DNA of 64,000 bases, taken from NCBI GenBank assembly GCA_049840875.1, contig JASGJE010000019.1:310001-374000 (forward strand), read 5' to 3'. Every line of letters starts with the position of its first letter. Within the stretch, counting starts at the first letter, position 1. The notes below the pieces were generated by a model that worked only from the letters and a program-made list of their open reading frames with translations, did no database searches and was not told the DNA's origin. Origin of the DNA: JAFDYH01 sp049840875 (lineage in GTDB: Bacteria > Bacteroidota > Bacteroidia > Chitinophagales > Chitinophagaceae). Positions 44,701 to 55,100 of the stretch are shown in pieces. The translations under genes were made by a program, and so were the position numbers.

Positions 44701-45959
44701 GTCAACCGCTATTGCAGAAAAATACGCGAACAATATTAACATGGTTGCCTGTTGTTCTATTCATTTGCTGCATCCTGTTTTATGTAGTGCTGGAAATGCA
44801 TACACATCATATGCAGGAAAAGCAATTGCAATTGAAACAGTACAATGTGTGGAACTCGTTTATCAAACAGCCTAGTAATACTGCCCGCCATATCACAGGG
44901 GAATATGATATCGATGAAGGCAGTTTTACGGATATTGATATTGATGAACCAAGAGATACAGCAGTTTACTATACTAATCGAAAAAAGGCTTTACCATTTA
45001 AGATCCTCACAGCAAATTTTCAATTAAATGGGCAAGACTTTCATGTTACAACTTATGTTTCTTCAACCGAAGTGTGGCATATGACAATCAAAATATTCAT
45101 TACTGAAGGAGTCATTCTTATTTTATTACTTGTTACGATTGTGATGTTGAATAACCGAGGTTCAAAGCAGTTGTGGAAATCATTTTTTCTCACAATGGAA
45201 GAAATAAAAAAGTATGATATCGTCCGAAATCAATCTTTGAATTTACAAGCTGAAACCGGTATTACTGAATTTGATGAATTGAATAATGTATTAGACAAAT
45301 TAATCAAAAATGTGAATGCGGCTTACTATCAACAAAAACAGTTCGTGGAAAATGCCTCACATGAAATGCAAACACCACTTGCTATTATCCGCTCCAAATC
45401 GGAATTGCTGATCAATCAGCCATCTCTTACAGAGAAGAATGCTTCCTTACTTGGAGATATAACAGACGCAACAAACCGATTAAGCCAGATGAACCGTACG
45501 TTGTTATTACTTGCAAAAATTGAAAACAATCAATTTCCCGAAACAGAATCAATAGATGTTTCACGGCTACTCAGCAAATTATTGGATGACTACAAAAATC
45601 ATTCTGAAGATTTTCCGGAAATTTCCGGAGCAATTCAAGAGGAGGTTCTTTTGGTTGCTAACCGTTCGTTGATTGAAGTGTTATTCTCCAACCTGGTCAA
45701 AAATGCAATCATCCATAATCAGCCAAACGGTAAAATAAAAATAGCGCTTTCTGAAAAAAGCCTGATGATTGAAAATACCGGACCGGTGCTCGAAGTTAAT
45801 ACAGCAGAACTTTTTGAGCGATTTAAAAAAGGATCGCATGCAACAAGAACAACCGGCCTCGGACTTTCCCTGGTGAAACAAGTATGCAACCTGTACCATT
45901 ATTCTGTAAGCTACAAGTATCATGAAACCTGGCACAGCATCAGCGTAACATTTAATTAA
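44697..45959 (+). CDS. Sensor histidine kinase (HisKA type)
   Basis: A 420-residue kinase. TM1 (~13-33) and TM2 (~138-160, IFITEGVILILLLVTIVML) flank a periplasmic domain of about 105 residues. The HisKA H-box is FVENASHEMQTPLAII (His near 223), the N-box NLVKNAIIHN (~335) and the G-box TGLGLSLVKQVC (~388). It overlaps the OmpR-type gene by 4 bp. The periplasmic domain shows no recognisable metal-binding cluster, so the signal is unknown. It probably controls the efflux genes downstream. Confidence 0.92.
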   Translation: MSQPLLQKNTRTILTWLPVVLFICCILFYVVLEMHTHHMQEKQLQLKQYNVWNSFIKQPSNTARHITGEYDIDEGSFTDIDIDEPRDTAVYYTNRKKALPFKILTANFQLNGQDFHVTTYVSSTEVWHMTIKIFITEGVILILLLVTIVMLNNRGSKQLWKSFFLTMEEIKKYDIVRNQSLNLQAETGITEFDELNNVLDKLIKNVNAAYYQQKQFVENASHEMQTPLAIIRSKSELLINQPSLTEKNASLLGDITDATNRLSQMNRTLLLLAKIENNQFPETESIDVSRLLSKLLDDYKNHSEDFPEISGAIQEEVLLVANRSLIEVLFSNLVKNAIIHNQPNGKIKIALSEKSLMIENTGPVLEVNTAELFERFKKGSHATRTTGLGLSLVKQVCNLYHYSVSYKYHETWHSISVTFN

Positions 45960-45972
45960 AAGGACTGCCAGA

Positions 45973-45985
45973 ATTTCTCCAAAAT
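45973..45985. promoter_or_regulatory. Shared box ATTTCTCCAAAAT upstream of the TolC-like gene
   Basis: Identical 13-mer to 43983-43995, lying 25 bp before the ATG at 46011. A TTTTGAGC stretch follows. Suggests that the same regulator controls the two-component genes and the efflux genes. Confidence 0.4.
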
Positions 45986-46010
45986 CACATTCTATTTTGA
46001 GCTTTCAAAT

Positions 46011-47390
46011 ATGAATCGTCTATTAAAAATTGCAAGGCTATTATGGATATTCCCGATATCATTTATTTCGAATGCACAAGTGCAAAGCGATACGTTAGTA
46101 AGACTGCAGGGTGTTGTGCAATTAGCTGAACAACGATACCATTTATTGAAAAGCCTCCGCTATGAAGCTGACGCGGCTGCAAAAGCAGTTGATGTGGTAA
46201 AACATAACCGCTTGCCAACAATTGATGTAAGCTACCAGGCTGGCTATGGTACTGCCAATAACCTTACAGGTATGTTTTATCCTGGCAATATACTGCCTGT
46301 AACAGGGCCGCCCTCTTTAAGTAACAACTATGGAGGCGGAGCCGGTAGCGCTGCAAGTGCGCTGCTGAACTGGCAAGCTGTAACCTTTGGTGAGCGGGAT
46401 GCTGCGATAAATGTATCGGTAGCTGAAGCCAAATCGAAAAAATCAGATGTACAACAATTTTTGTTTCAACATAAAATGAATGTCATCAGCGTATACCTCG
46501 ATCTGTTGCTGAGTTACACTATCGTCGAAGTACACAGTCATAATATCGAAAGAGTCAAAACAAATCTTGAACAAAGCCGCGTTTTATCGACCACCGGTAT
46601 CAAAGCAGGTGTTGATACTGCATTATTCTTATCCGAATTATCGAAAGCAAAAATAGATTGGCTGAATGCAAAAAAACAATTGCAGGTATATCAATTGATG
46701 CTCGCAGAGTTAATTGTCTCGGATGCTTTGCCCGTGCCTTCTGATACTACTTTCCTGGATAATTTACCAACACCTGCGGATCAGGCCGACACTTCTTTTT
46801 CGACGGCTCCGGTTATCAAATTTATTCAAAGCCAGTTATCAGTAAGTCAATCAAAAGAACAATTATTAAAAAAGTCATACTTACCGAAACTGAACCTGTG
46901 GGCTACAGGCTTCAGCCGTGGTTCGGCATTTCAACCGAATGGAGAAATAAAAACCTGGGATGGACTAGGGTTGACCCGCTTTAATTACGGAGCTGGTTTG
47001 CAACTGGTATTTCCCATAATGAAATATGGAGAAGTAAAAAGACAACTGGTGCAACAACATCTTTTATCAACTGCGATAGAGGAAAAATTAGATAATAACC
47101 GGCTTGCGTTAAATACCCAACAACATATTGCCCTGGCCACATACAACAACTGTATGGCTATCGCCGCTGAAACGAACAAACAACTAACAGCTGCGAAATA
47201 TGCATTCAGTGCGATGCAGACGAGATATAGTACGGGGCTCGTAAATTTCGCGGACCTCATCCAGTCGCAGTACAATTTATTAAAGGCAGAACTCGATCTG
47301 AAGAAATCATATTGGGATGCCTGGAAAGCCGTGTTAATGCAGGCAGCGATAAATGGAGATGAGGCTATTTTTTTAAATGAAATCAGGTAA
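46011..47390 (+). CDS. TolC-family outer-membrane efflux protein
   Basis: A 459-residue protein with a signal peptide (ending SNAQ, ~23). It has the two long helical repeats typical of the OEP family: AEQRYHLLKSLRYEADAAAKAVDVVKHNRLPTIDVSYQAGYG in the first half, and LSVSQSKEQLLKKSYLPKLNLWATGFSRG with TRYSTGLVNFADLIQSQYNLLKAELDLKKSYWDAW in the second. It forms the outer-membrane channel of a tripartite pump with the RND gene (8 bp downstream) and the adaptor gene. The upstream box shared with the OmpR gene suggests common regulation. Confidence 0.9.
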   Translation: MNRLLKIARLLWIFPISFISNAQVQSDTLVRLQGVVQLAEQRYHLLKSLRYEADAAAKAVDVVKHNRLPTIDVSYQAGYGTANNLTGMFYPGNILPVTGPPSLSNNYGGGAGSAASALLNWQAVTFGERDAAINVSVAEAKSKKSDVQQFLFQHKMNVISVYLDLLLSYTIVEVHSHNIERVKTNLEQSRVLSTTGIKAGVDTALFLSELSKAKIDWLNAKKQLQVYQLMLAELIVSDALPVPSDTTFLDNLPTPADQADTSFSTAPVIKFIQSQLSVSQSKEQLLKKSYLPKLNLWATGFSRGSAFQPNGEIKTWDGLGLTRFNYGAGLQLVFPIMKYGEVKRQLVQQHLLSTAIEEKLDNNRLALNTQQHIALATYNNCMAIAAETNKQLTAAKYAFSAMQTRYSTGLVNFADLIQSQYNLLKAELDLKKSYWDAWKAVLMQAAINGDEAIFLNEIR

Positions 47391-47397
47391 GGTATAA

Positions 47398-50300
47398 TGA
47401 TTCGACTAATTCAATTTTCACTACGCAAGCCTGTTGCTGTTATAGTATTTGTATTGGCTATCATTTTGTTTTCGATACTAGCTGATGAGGAAATCGGCTA
47501 TTGATATTCTTCCGACGGTAAATACACCAACAATATATGTGGCGCAGACTTATGGGGGACTTTCACCACAACAGATGGAAGGATTTATTACATCTTATTA
47601 CGAATATCACTTTTTATACATTACTGGAATCAAAGCAGTAGAGAGTAAATCTATTCAGGGTTTGGCGCTGATCAAATTGCAATTTCATGAAGGAACAGAT
47701 ATGGCGAGTGCAATGGCTGAAACTATATCTTACGCGACGAGGGCCCGTTCATTTATGCCGCCCGGTACGTTGCCGCCATTTGTGATGCGCTACGATGCAG
47801 GTTCAATTCCGATAGGACAACTTGTATTCAGTAGCGACAGTCGTTCACTGAATGAGATACAGGACCTGGCTTTATTTAAGGTGAGGCCAATGTTTGCTGG
47901 TTTATCGGGCGTATCTGCACCGCCGCCTTTTGGGGGTAACCAACGAACTGTTTTGATTAAAGCTGACCCTGAGCGATTGCGCAGTTATAATATAACAGCG
48001 GATGAAGTAGTGACTGCTATTGCCAGGAATAATTCTATACTTCCGGCCGGGAATATCCGTATGAACGATAAGTCTGTTATTACCTCTTCCAATTCAATCG
48101 TAGACAATTTCAAGGAGTTGGAAAGCGTAGTGGTGAAAAACGTAAATGGAACTCCTGTTTTTGTTCGTGACCTTGCTACAGTTGATAATGGCGCTGATGT
48201 AACGACGGGTTATGCATTGATCAACGGAAAACGATCTGTATATATACCTGTGACAAAACGAGCAGATGCTTCTACGTGGGATGTGGTGCAGCAAATCAAG
48301 AAAGCATTACCTGATATGCAGGCCGCTATTCCGGACGACATCAAAGTGACCTACGAGTTTGATCAATCAGGGTATGTGGTTAACGCATTAAAAAGTTTAG
48401 TGTTCGAGGGTTTGTTGGGAGCCTTATTAACCGGCCTGATGGTTCTCCTATTTCTCAGGGACTTGCGTAGCTCCCTGATAGTCGTTACCAGTATTCCACT
48501 TGCTTTGCTTAGCTCTCTCGTTTGTTTATACCTCTGTGGCCAAACTATTAATATTATGACATTGGGTGGTTTGGCACTCGCAGTAGGGATACTCGTAGAT
48601 GAATCAACAGTGACCATAGAAAATATTCATAAACACCTGGAATCAGGTAAACCCAAAGAAAGGGCAATTTGGGATGCATGTAGGGAAATAGCTGTTCCAA
48701 AACTATTAATATTGCTAAGCATTCTATCAGTGTTTGTTCCTGCGTTGTTTATGTCGGGTGTACCCCGCTCTATGTTTCTTCCATTATCGCTCGCTGTGGG
48801 TTTTGCAATGATTGCATCCTTTCTGCTATCGCAGTCATTACTACCTGTGTTGGCAAATCGGGTATTAAAGCGAGAGCATAAGACAAAAGTTGATAGCCTA
48901 GTGGATTGAAGAAGAGAATATCCAGAGATATTGAAAGATCTAAACGATTCGAGGTTTTCATTATACTATTTGCTGAATTCCTATTAATATGCTTTTCAAT
49001 TATTGGATATAAAAAGACAGGAACTGAAATATTTCCAAAGGCAGATGCAGGTCAGGTACAATTGCGGTTGCGCATGCCCGTTGGTACAAGGATTGAACGC
49101 ACGGAGGATGCTACAAAACAAACCTTACATTTTATCGACAGTATTGCTGGTCCGGATAATGTTGCCATTAGTTCTTCTTTCATCGGATTGCAACCACCGA
49201 CTTATGCGATTAACCCGATTTTTCTATTTACGAGTGGTCCGCATGAATCAGTAATCAGGCTCAATCTTAAAAAGGGATCAGGCATCAGTATTAAAAATCT
49301 GGAGGAACAAATTCGTTCTTCTGTCTCAAAAAATATCGCGAGTGCTTTGATTTCATTCGAACCAGCGGATATGGTGGACCAGGTGATGAGCCTCGGCAGT
49401 AATACACCCCTGGATATAGTGATACAAGGAAGAAACCTGACGCAAAGCAGGGATATCGCAAACAAGTTAAAAGAATCACTGAACGAGATTTCATATTTGA
49501 GAGATATACAGATTGCACAACCGTTAGATTATCCGACCATTCAAATTAATTATGACAGGGTAAGAACCGGCCAGATGAATCTAACAATAGAACAGGCTGG
49601 ACGGTCTGTTGTAGAAGGGACATCTTCCAGCAGACTAACACAATTGAATTACTGGTTAGACAAAGCCTCGGGTAATGCCTACCAGGTGCAGGTAGAATAT
49701 CCTCAATTTATTATGAACAGTCCTGAACAGATTGACCAACTACCAGTTGGCAAAACAGGCAACAATCCAATCTACTTACGCGACATTGCCGATTTGAAGA
49801 AGAAACGTCTGTCGGTGAATACGACAGGATCAACCAGCAACGGTTTATAACATTAACGGCGAATATTTATAAGCAGGATTTGGGTAATGCCGTTAAAGAA
49901 GTAAATGCGGCAATAAAAAGGATAGGTGAATTACCCACTGGTGTTAAAGTGTATCTACGCGGACAACCCAATATACTTAACGATACTATCAATGAATTAT
50001 CAACCGGTTTATTGGTCGCTGTTGTTGTGATCGGATTGATGCTTACTGCGTATTTTCAATCATTTCGTTTATCATTAAGCGTGTTAGCTGTTTTGCCCGG
50101 CGTGTTAGCTGGTTCCCTCTTATTACTATGGTTCACGGGTAATACGCTGAACATTCAATCTTTTATGGGATGCATTATGGCAATTGGTGTATCAGTATCG
50201 AATGCCATATTGTTAGTATCAAATGCGGAACAAATACGCCTGGAGCAAAAAACCACATTGGCTGGTACAGCAGCAGCGACCAACCGTTTGCGGCCAATAC

Positions 50301-50539
50301 TAATGACCAGCTTTGCCATGATAGCAGGTATGATCCCAATGTCTGTTGGGTTGGGCGAAAGTGGGAAACAAACTTCGCCTTTAGCCATTGCTGTTATCGG
50401 AGGGCTACTGTTCAGCACTTTGATTAGCCTATGGTTGGTACCGTTAGTATATGATACTTTACTAAAAAATAAAAACATGGCAAGCGTATCCCTTGATCCC
50501 GATGATAAAAATTCTCTTTATTATGACAAGAACGCCTGA
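47398..50539 (+). pseudogene. RND efflux permease (AcrB/MdtB-like), three frameshifts
   Basis: Total coding length fits a ~1,045-residue RND pump. It starts at ATG 47398 (MIRLIQFSLRKPVAVIVF). Frame breaks lie near 47481 (after FSILA; then MRKSAIDILPTVNTP), near 48900 (VDSLVD, then KKRISRDIERSKRFEV in the next frame) and near 49800 (IADLKK, then ETSVGEYDRINQQRF). Each is explained by one lost base. The rest is well preserved: PVFVRDLATVDNG, the TM4 motif GLALAVGILVDEST (Asp-Glu instead of the usual Asp-Asp), and SNAILLVSNAEQIR with MIPMSVGLGE. The three frames keep normal coding character, so the decay is very recent or the breaks are sequence errors. Between tolC and the adaptor gene. Confidence 0.85.
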
Positions 50540-51641
50540 ATACAAGTATACTAAGGGATTTATTCCGTATATACTATTAATGTTGATAGTGACATCCTGT
50601 AATGAACAACAGGCAAAAACCGCTGTCGCAGATAAAGTGACAAAGACGGATTCAATAAAAGCTTTTATTCTGCAAACTGATTCCGTAAAAAAAGCGATTT
50701 CGATTCCCGGTGATTTATTGCCCGATGAAACTGCACAAATCAGGGCTAAGGCGCAAGGTTATATAAAAAAACTGAACGTTGATATTGGATCAAAGGTTAC
50801 TAAAGGCCAGGTATTAGCCTTAATCGATGCACCGGAAATTGACAGTCGTATACAGGAATTGAATGAAAAAGTAAGAGCTGCCAAATCACGTTATCTGTCG
50901 AGCAGAGACTACTACGAACGAATCAGCATAGCAGCGAAAGCAGATGGAGTGATAGCACCAAACGAACTCGAACGAACAAAAAACCAGATGATGGCAGACA
51001 GCTCGGATTATAACGCTGCTGTGTTTGCAGCATCGTCTTACAGGCAGATCGGCAATTACCTGGCGGTCATTGCACCTTATAATGGAACTATCACTAAAAG
51101 AAATATAGTCGTAGGATCATTCGTCGGCAATGCTAATGAACAACCTTTATTTGAACTGGAAAATAACAAAACCCTGCGATTGCGAGTGTCCATCCCTGAA
51201 ATATATACCAATGCTGTATTATTAAATAATACAGGCGAGTTGACGACACGCTCACTACCCGATAAAAAATTTAAAGCGAAACTTGCTCGGAAGGCAGGCA
51301 GTATCGATAATTCTACACGTAGCGAAGTGTGGGAGTTTGAAATAGCCAACACAAACGGTGAATTAAAGGCAGGCAGTTATGCGGACGTAAAAATGCAATT
51401 TCTGCGTTCGAGACCATCATTTGTTGTACCCGTTTCTGCAGTGACAACTACATTGGAAAGGAAATTCGTTATAAGAGTTACAAACAACAGTACCGAATGG
51501 GTGGATGTAAGAGCAGGATTTAATATAGGGGACAGACAGGAAATCTTTGGCGAATTGAATATAGACGATACTTTGGTGCTGAAAGGAAACGAAGAGGTAA
51601 AGTCTGGCTTAAAAGTTGTCCCAATTATTGTCAAACCTTAG
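50523..51641 (+). CDS. RND periplasmic adaptor (membrane fusion) lipoprotein
   Basis: A 372-residue protein from the ATG at 50523; codons upstream to 50493 lie inside the RND gene. Lipobox LIVTSC (~25). Then the barrel-sandwich/lipoyl half (IRAKAQGYIKKLNVDIGSKVTKGQVLALIDAP), a helical hairpin (SRIQELNEKVRAAKSRYLSSRDYYERI), the second lipoyl half (VIAPYNGTITKRNIVVGSFVG) and the beta-barrel end. No His-rich metal site is visible. It overlaps the RND stop by 17 bp. It links the RND pump to the TolC-like channel. Confidence 0.9.
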   Translation: MTRTPEYKYTKGFIPYILLMLIVTSCNEQQAKTAVADKVTKTDSIKAFILQTDSVKKAISIPGDLLPDETAQIRAKAQGYIKKLNVDIGSKVTKGQVLALIDAPEIDSRIQELNEKVRAAKSRYLSSRDYYERISIAAKADGVIAPNELERTKNQMMADSSDYNAAVFAASSYRQIGNYLAVIAPYNGTITKRNIVVGSFVGNANEQPLFELENNKTLRLRVSIPEIYTNAVLLNNTGELTTRSLPDKKFKAKLARKAGSIDNSTRSEVWEFEIANTNGELKAGSYADVKMQFLRSRPSFVVPVSAVTTTLERKFVIRVTNNSTEWVDVRAGFNIGDRQEIFGELNIDDTLVLKGNEEVKSGLKVVPIIVKP

Positions 51642-52108
51642 TTATCACCTTCTGGTTATTATTCACCTGCTTACATTTTTTGCTACCATCTTAATCTAAT
51701 TGTCTACAGGATTCGATTTATGCGTTAGATATGCCTGATAAGCGTGGGGATGGCGTCCCGATACACTATAAACCCACCCCTCTTATTATATAAGTAATTA
51801 TAATGAACTTTTACTCAATCGCCACCGAAAAAAGTTCAGATAATATGGAGGATTCAAAAGATTTTATTTCTTGGATTAAAAGCTTTGGGAGCGATTTTGT
51901 ACAGCTATTTTTTGACTGAAATTCTATTTAACCTTTAATGCATAATTATTTAAACATTATGATGATCTGCATTTTCAAAATGTCACCCCTATTAATAATA
52001 CCTCGTCGCTTCGGTTTACCACAAATGTCCATAACACGAAGTTGCAAATATTAAGTAATAAATGAATAAGACTTACATTAGTGATCATTGATCGTTCTAC
52101 GAATTCAA
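51642..52108. other. AT-rich intergenic region between convergent genes
   Basis: No supported gene. A 38-codon frame at 51803-51919 (MNFYSIATEKSSDNMED..., ending VQLFFD) is the best candidate, but it has no recognised family. Confidence 0.35.
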
Positions 52109-55100
52109 TTACCTGAACCGTAACAGTTGTTTTATGATCTTCGTATCCCCGATCTGCATTTCTACAATGTATAGCCCATTGGATAATCCTTTTGGATTGA
52201 TATGTTGCGTCAGGTTCCAGGTAGCTTTCTCAAACCGGTACACCGAAACCAACCGCATATCATAGGTGTAAACAGATATCTTTCCCGGCCCGGTTTCATT
52301 ACCGGAATAACTAAGAATAAAATTATCGGCGAACGGATTCGGGTAAATTTCCAGCGATTTCGTTAATGCGGTCCCGCTGCCTGCGCTGTCCTGGCTTTGA
52401 CCAGCATTCACTTGCCTTGCCGCATTATTTTTTACTGTAGCTGCCTGTAATGTTACATTTCCTGTACCCGATGCCTGCACCCACTTTACCGTCAGCAATT
52501 TTCCTGCTGCTGCCGCTTTATAGGTCAATGTATACACGGCATTGTACTGGCCGGTCGATGATGAATAGGAACTATTGGAGTAAGATGCAGCAGAACCGTC
52601 GGACAGCGTTGCGGTCAGGGTACCGCCGCTTCTCCAGCCACCGACATATACTTTCAACGTCCGTTGCGTGAGATCAGCCGGCGCCGTTATTTGAAAGCCT
52701 TTACCAATACCTGTGATGTATATTCCATTCTTATTCGAACCACTCGTTGTTGGTGTTCCGTCTGTCCAGGTGCAGGTCCGGGGATCATTGGTGTAATTCG
52801 ATACCGTACCGGTTCCGACAAGACTGTAATTACTGATTTTGCTTCCACCAGCTGCCTTATGATCGTAGCCATACCAATGTGCCCAGTCGCCTGTCCCCTC
52901 TGTGGTCAGGTTCACAGTTGCTGATGAAGCAACCCCCGTTCCTGTCAAGGATCCTGTCACGGGTGTTGATTGCGTGACTGTGATGGAGGCAGTCGCTGTT
53001 TTCGCCCCATCCTGTGTTGTGACAGTTATCGTTGCTGTGCCAGCTGCTATACCGGTTACGAGACCGGTTGTACTCACCGTTGCAATCGCTGTATTGCTGC
53101 TGCTCCAGGTTACAGTTTGATTTGTGGCATTCGCCGGGGCTACCGTTGCGGTCAGCTGTTGGGTGCTGCCTGCTGCAATTGATGCCGAAGCCGGGCTCAG
53201 CGTAATGCCGGTCACATTCACTATCGTAGTTCCTCCAGACTCCACTAATGTAGCAGCCCCCAGTGTCACATTTCCCGTTCCGGAGGCCTGCACCCATTTC
53301 ACTGTTAATAGCTTTCCGGCAGACCCTGCTTTATACGTTAGTGTATACACCGCATTGTATTGGCCGGTCGATGAAGAGATCGATGTATTGCTATAATCGG
53401 GCGCTGATGCATCGGATAATGACGCTGTCAACGTACCACCACTTTGCCAGCCACCGACATATACTTTCAGGGTTCGTTGCGTCAGATCAGCCGGCGCTGT
53501 TACCTGGAAGCCTTTGCCTATACCCGTAATGTATATTCCATTTTTATTGGAGCCAGTTGCTGTTGGTGTCCCGTCCGTCCAGGTACAGGTCCGGGGGTCA
53601 TTGGTGTAATTTGTTACTGTACCGGTCCCGACAATACTGTAATTACTGATCTTGCTGCCACCTGCCGCCTTATGATCATAGCCATACCAGTGGGCCCAGT
53701 CAGCAGTTCCTTCGGTTGTAAGGTTAACCGTTGCTGATGAAGCAACCCCGGTTCCTGTCAAGGATCCCGTTACCGGTGTTGATTGCGTTACTGTGATGGT
53801 AGCTGTCGCCGTCTTTGCCCCGTCCTGCGTTGTGACTGTTATCGTTGCTGTGCCGGCCGCTACCGCAGTCACGAGACCGGTTGCACTTACTGTTGCAATC
53901 GCTGTATTGCTGCTGCTCCAGGTCACAGCCTGGTTGGTCGCATTTGATGGTGCTATTGTTGCGGTGAGCTGCTGGGTGCCGCCTGTTACTATGGATGCAG
54001 ATGTTGGGTTCAGCGTAACACCCGTAACATTCACCGTTGTTGTTCCGCCCTGCTGCACTAATGTAGCTGCCTCCAATGTTACATTCCCCGTTCCGGAGGC
54101 CTGCACCCATTTCACTGTTAATAGCTTCCCAGCAGATCCTGCCTTATAGATTAATGTATAAACGGCGGCATATTGTCCCGTCGCCGAAGAGATAGATGTA
54201 TTGACATAGTCCGGTGATGATGCATCGGATAACGATGCTGTCAAGGTACCTCCACTCTGCCAGCCCCCGACATATACTTTCAGTGTCCGCTGCGTGAGAT
54301 CAGCCGGCGCTGTTATTTGAAAGCCCTTACCAATGCCTGTAATATAAATTCCATTTTTATTGGAGCCACTTGCTGTCGGTGTACCGTCACTCCAGGTGCA
54401 GGTCCGGGGATCGTCGGTATAATTCAATACCGTTCCGGTCCCGATAAGGCTGTAATTACTGATCTTGCCGCCACCTGTTGCCTTATGATCATAGCCATAC
54501 CAGTGTGCCCAGTCAGCAGTCCCTTCCGTGGTCAGGTTCACGGTCGTTGCATCAGCCACTACTGATCCAGCCAGGTTTGTCCCGATGGTTACTGAGGTTT
54601 CCACACCACCCGTCCATGTATTCCCCGACCGTGTAAAGACACGGAAATAATAGGTCGTGCCGGGAGAAAGATTGGTTATCGTCGCCGCCTGATCAGTCCC
54701 CTTGTAAACAATCTTACCACCTTCGAATGCCGTACCTGCGCCGGTATAAGAAGGGTCTGCAACATACCCGGTTCCCGAAGGATTTGTCAGAAACCCGCTG
54801 CCCGGCCTGGCAGCTATCATAATTTCGTCGAATGCGGCTGTGGGATTTGTCCACGTTAATACAGCATTACTGTTTTGCGCCGTTGCTGCCAGTCCTGTTA
54901 CTGCGAGCCCCGCCGTGCTGCAATCAGGATATATCTTTACAGAATCAGAAGCGGTTAATTTACCATTATCCGTCACCGTTAGTAAGAATAAATAATAATA
55001 GGTCTCCCCGTCACAACCAACCGGCGAGACAACGACTGACGGGTTGGCGGTCGTCAGCACAGGCTCGCGGTGCTCATGATTATTGTGCCGTAATACCTGC

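Noticed and set aside
44026..51641. Assigning the pump system to metal efflux (Czc/Cus)
   Set aside because: The adaptor and the kinase sensor have no His-rich or Met-rich metal site, and the RND motifs fit the AcrB/MdtB type at least as well.
52450..54565. Several plus-strand reading frames of 70-118 codons across the repeated modules
   Set aside because: They are antisense shadows of the large minus-strand gene; they recur because the modules recur.
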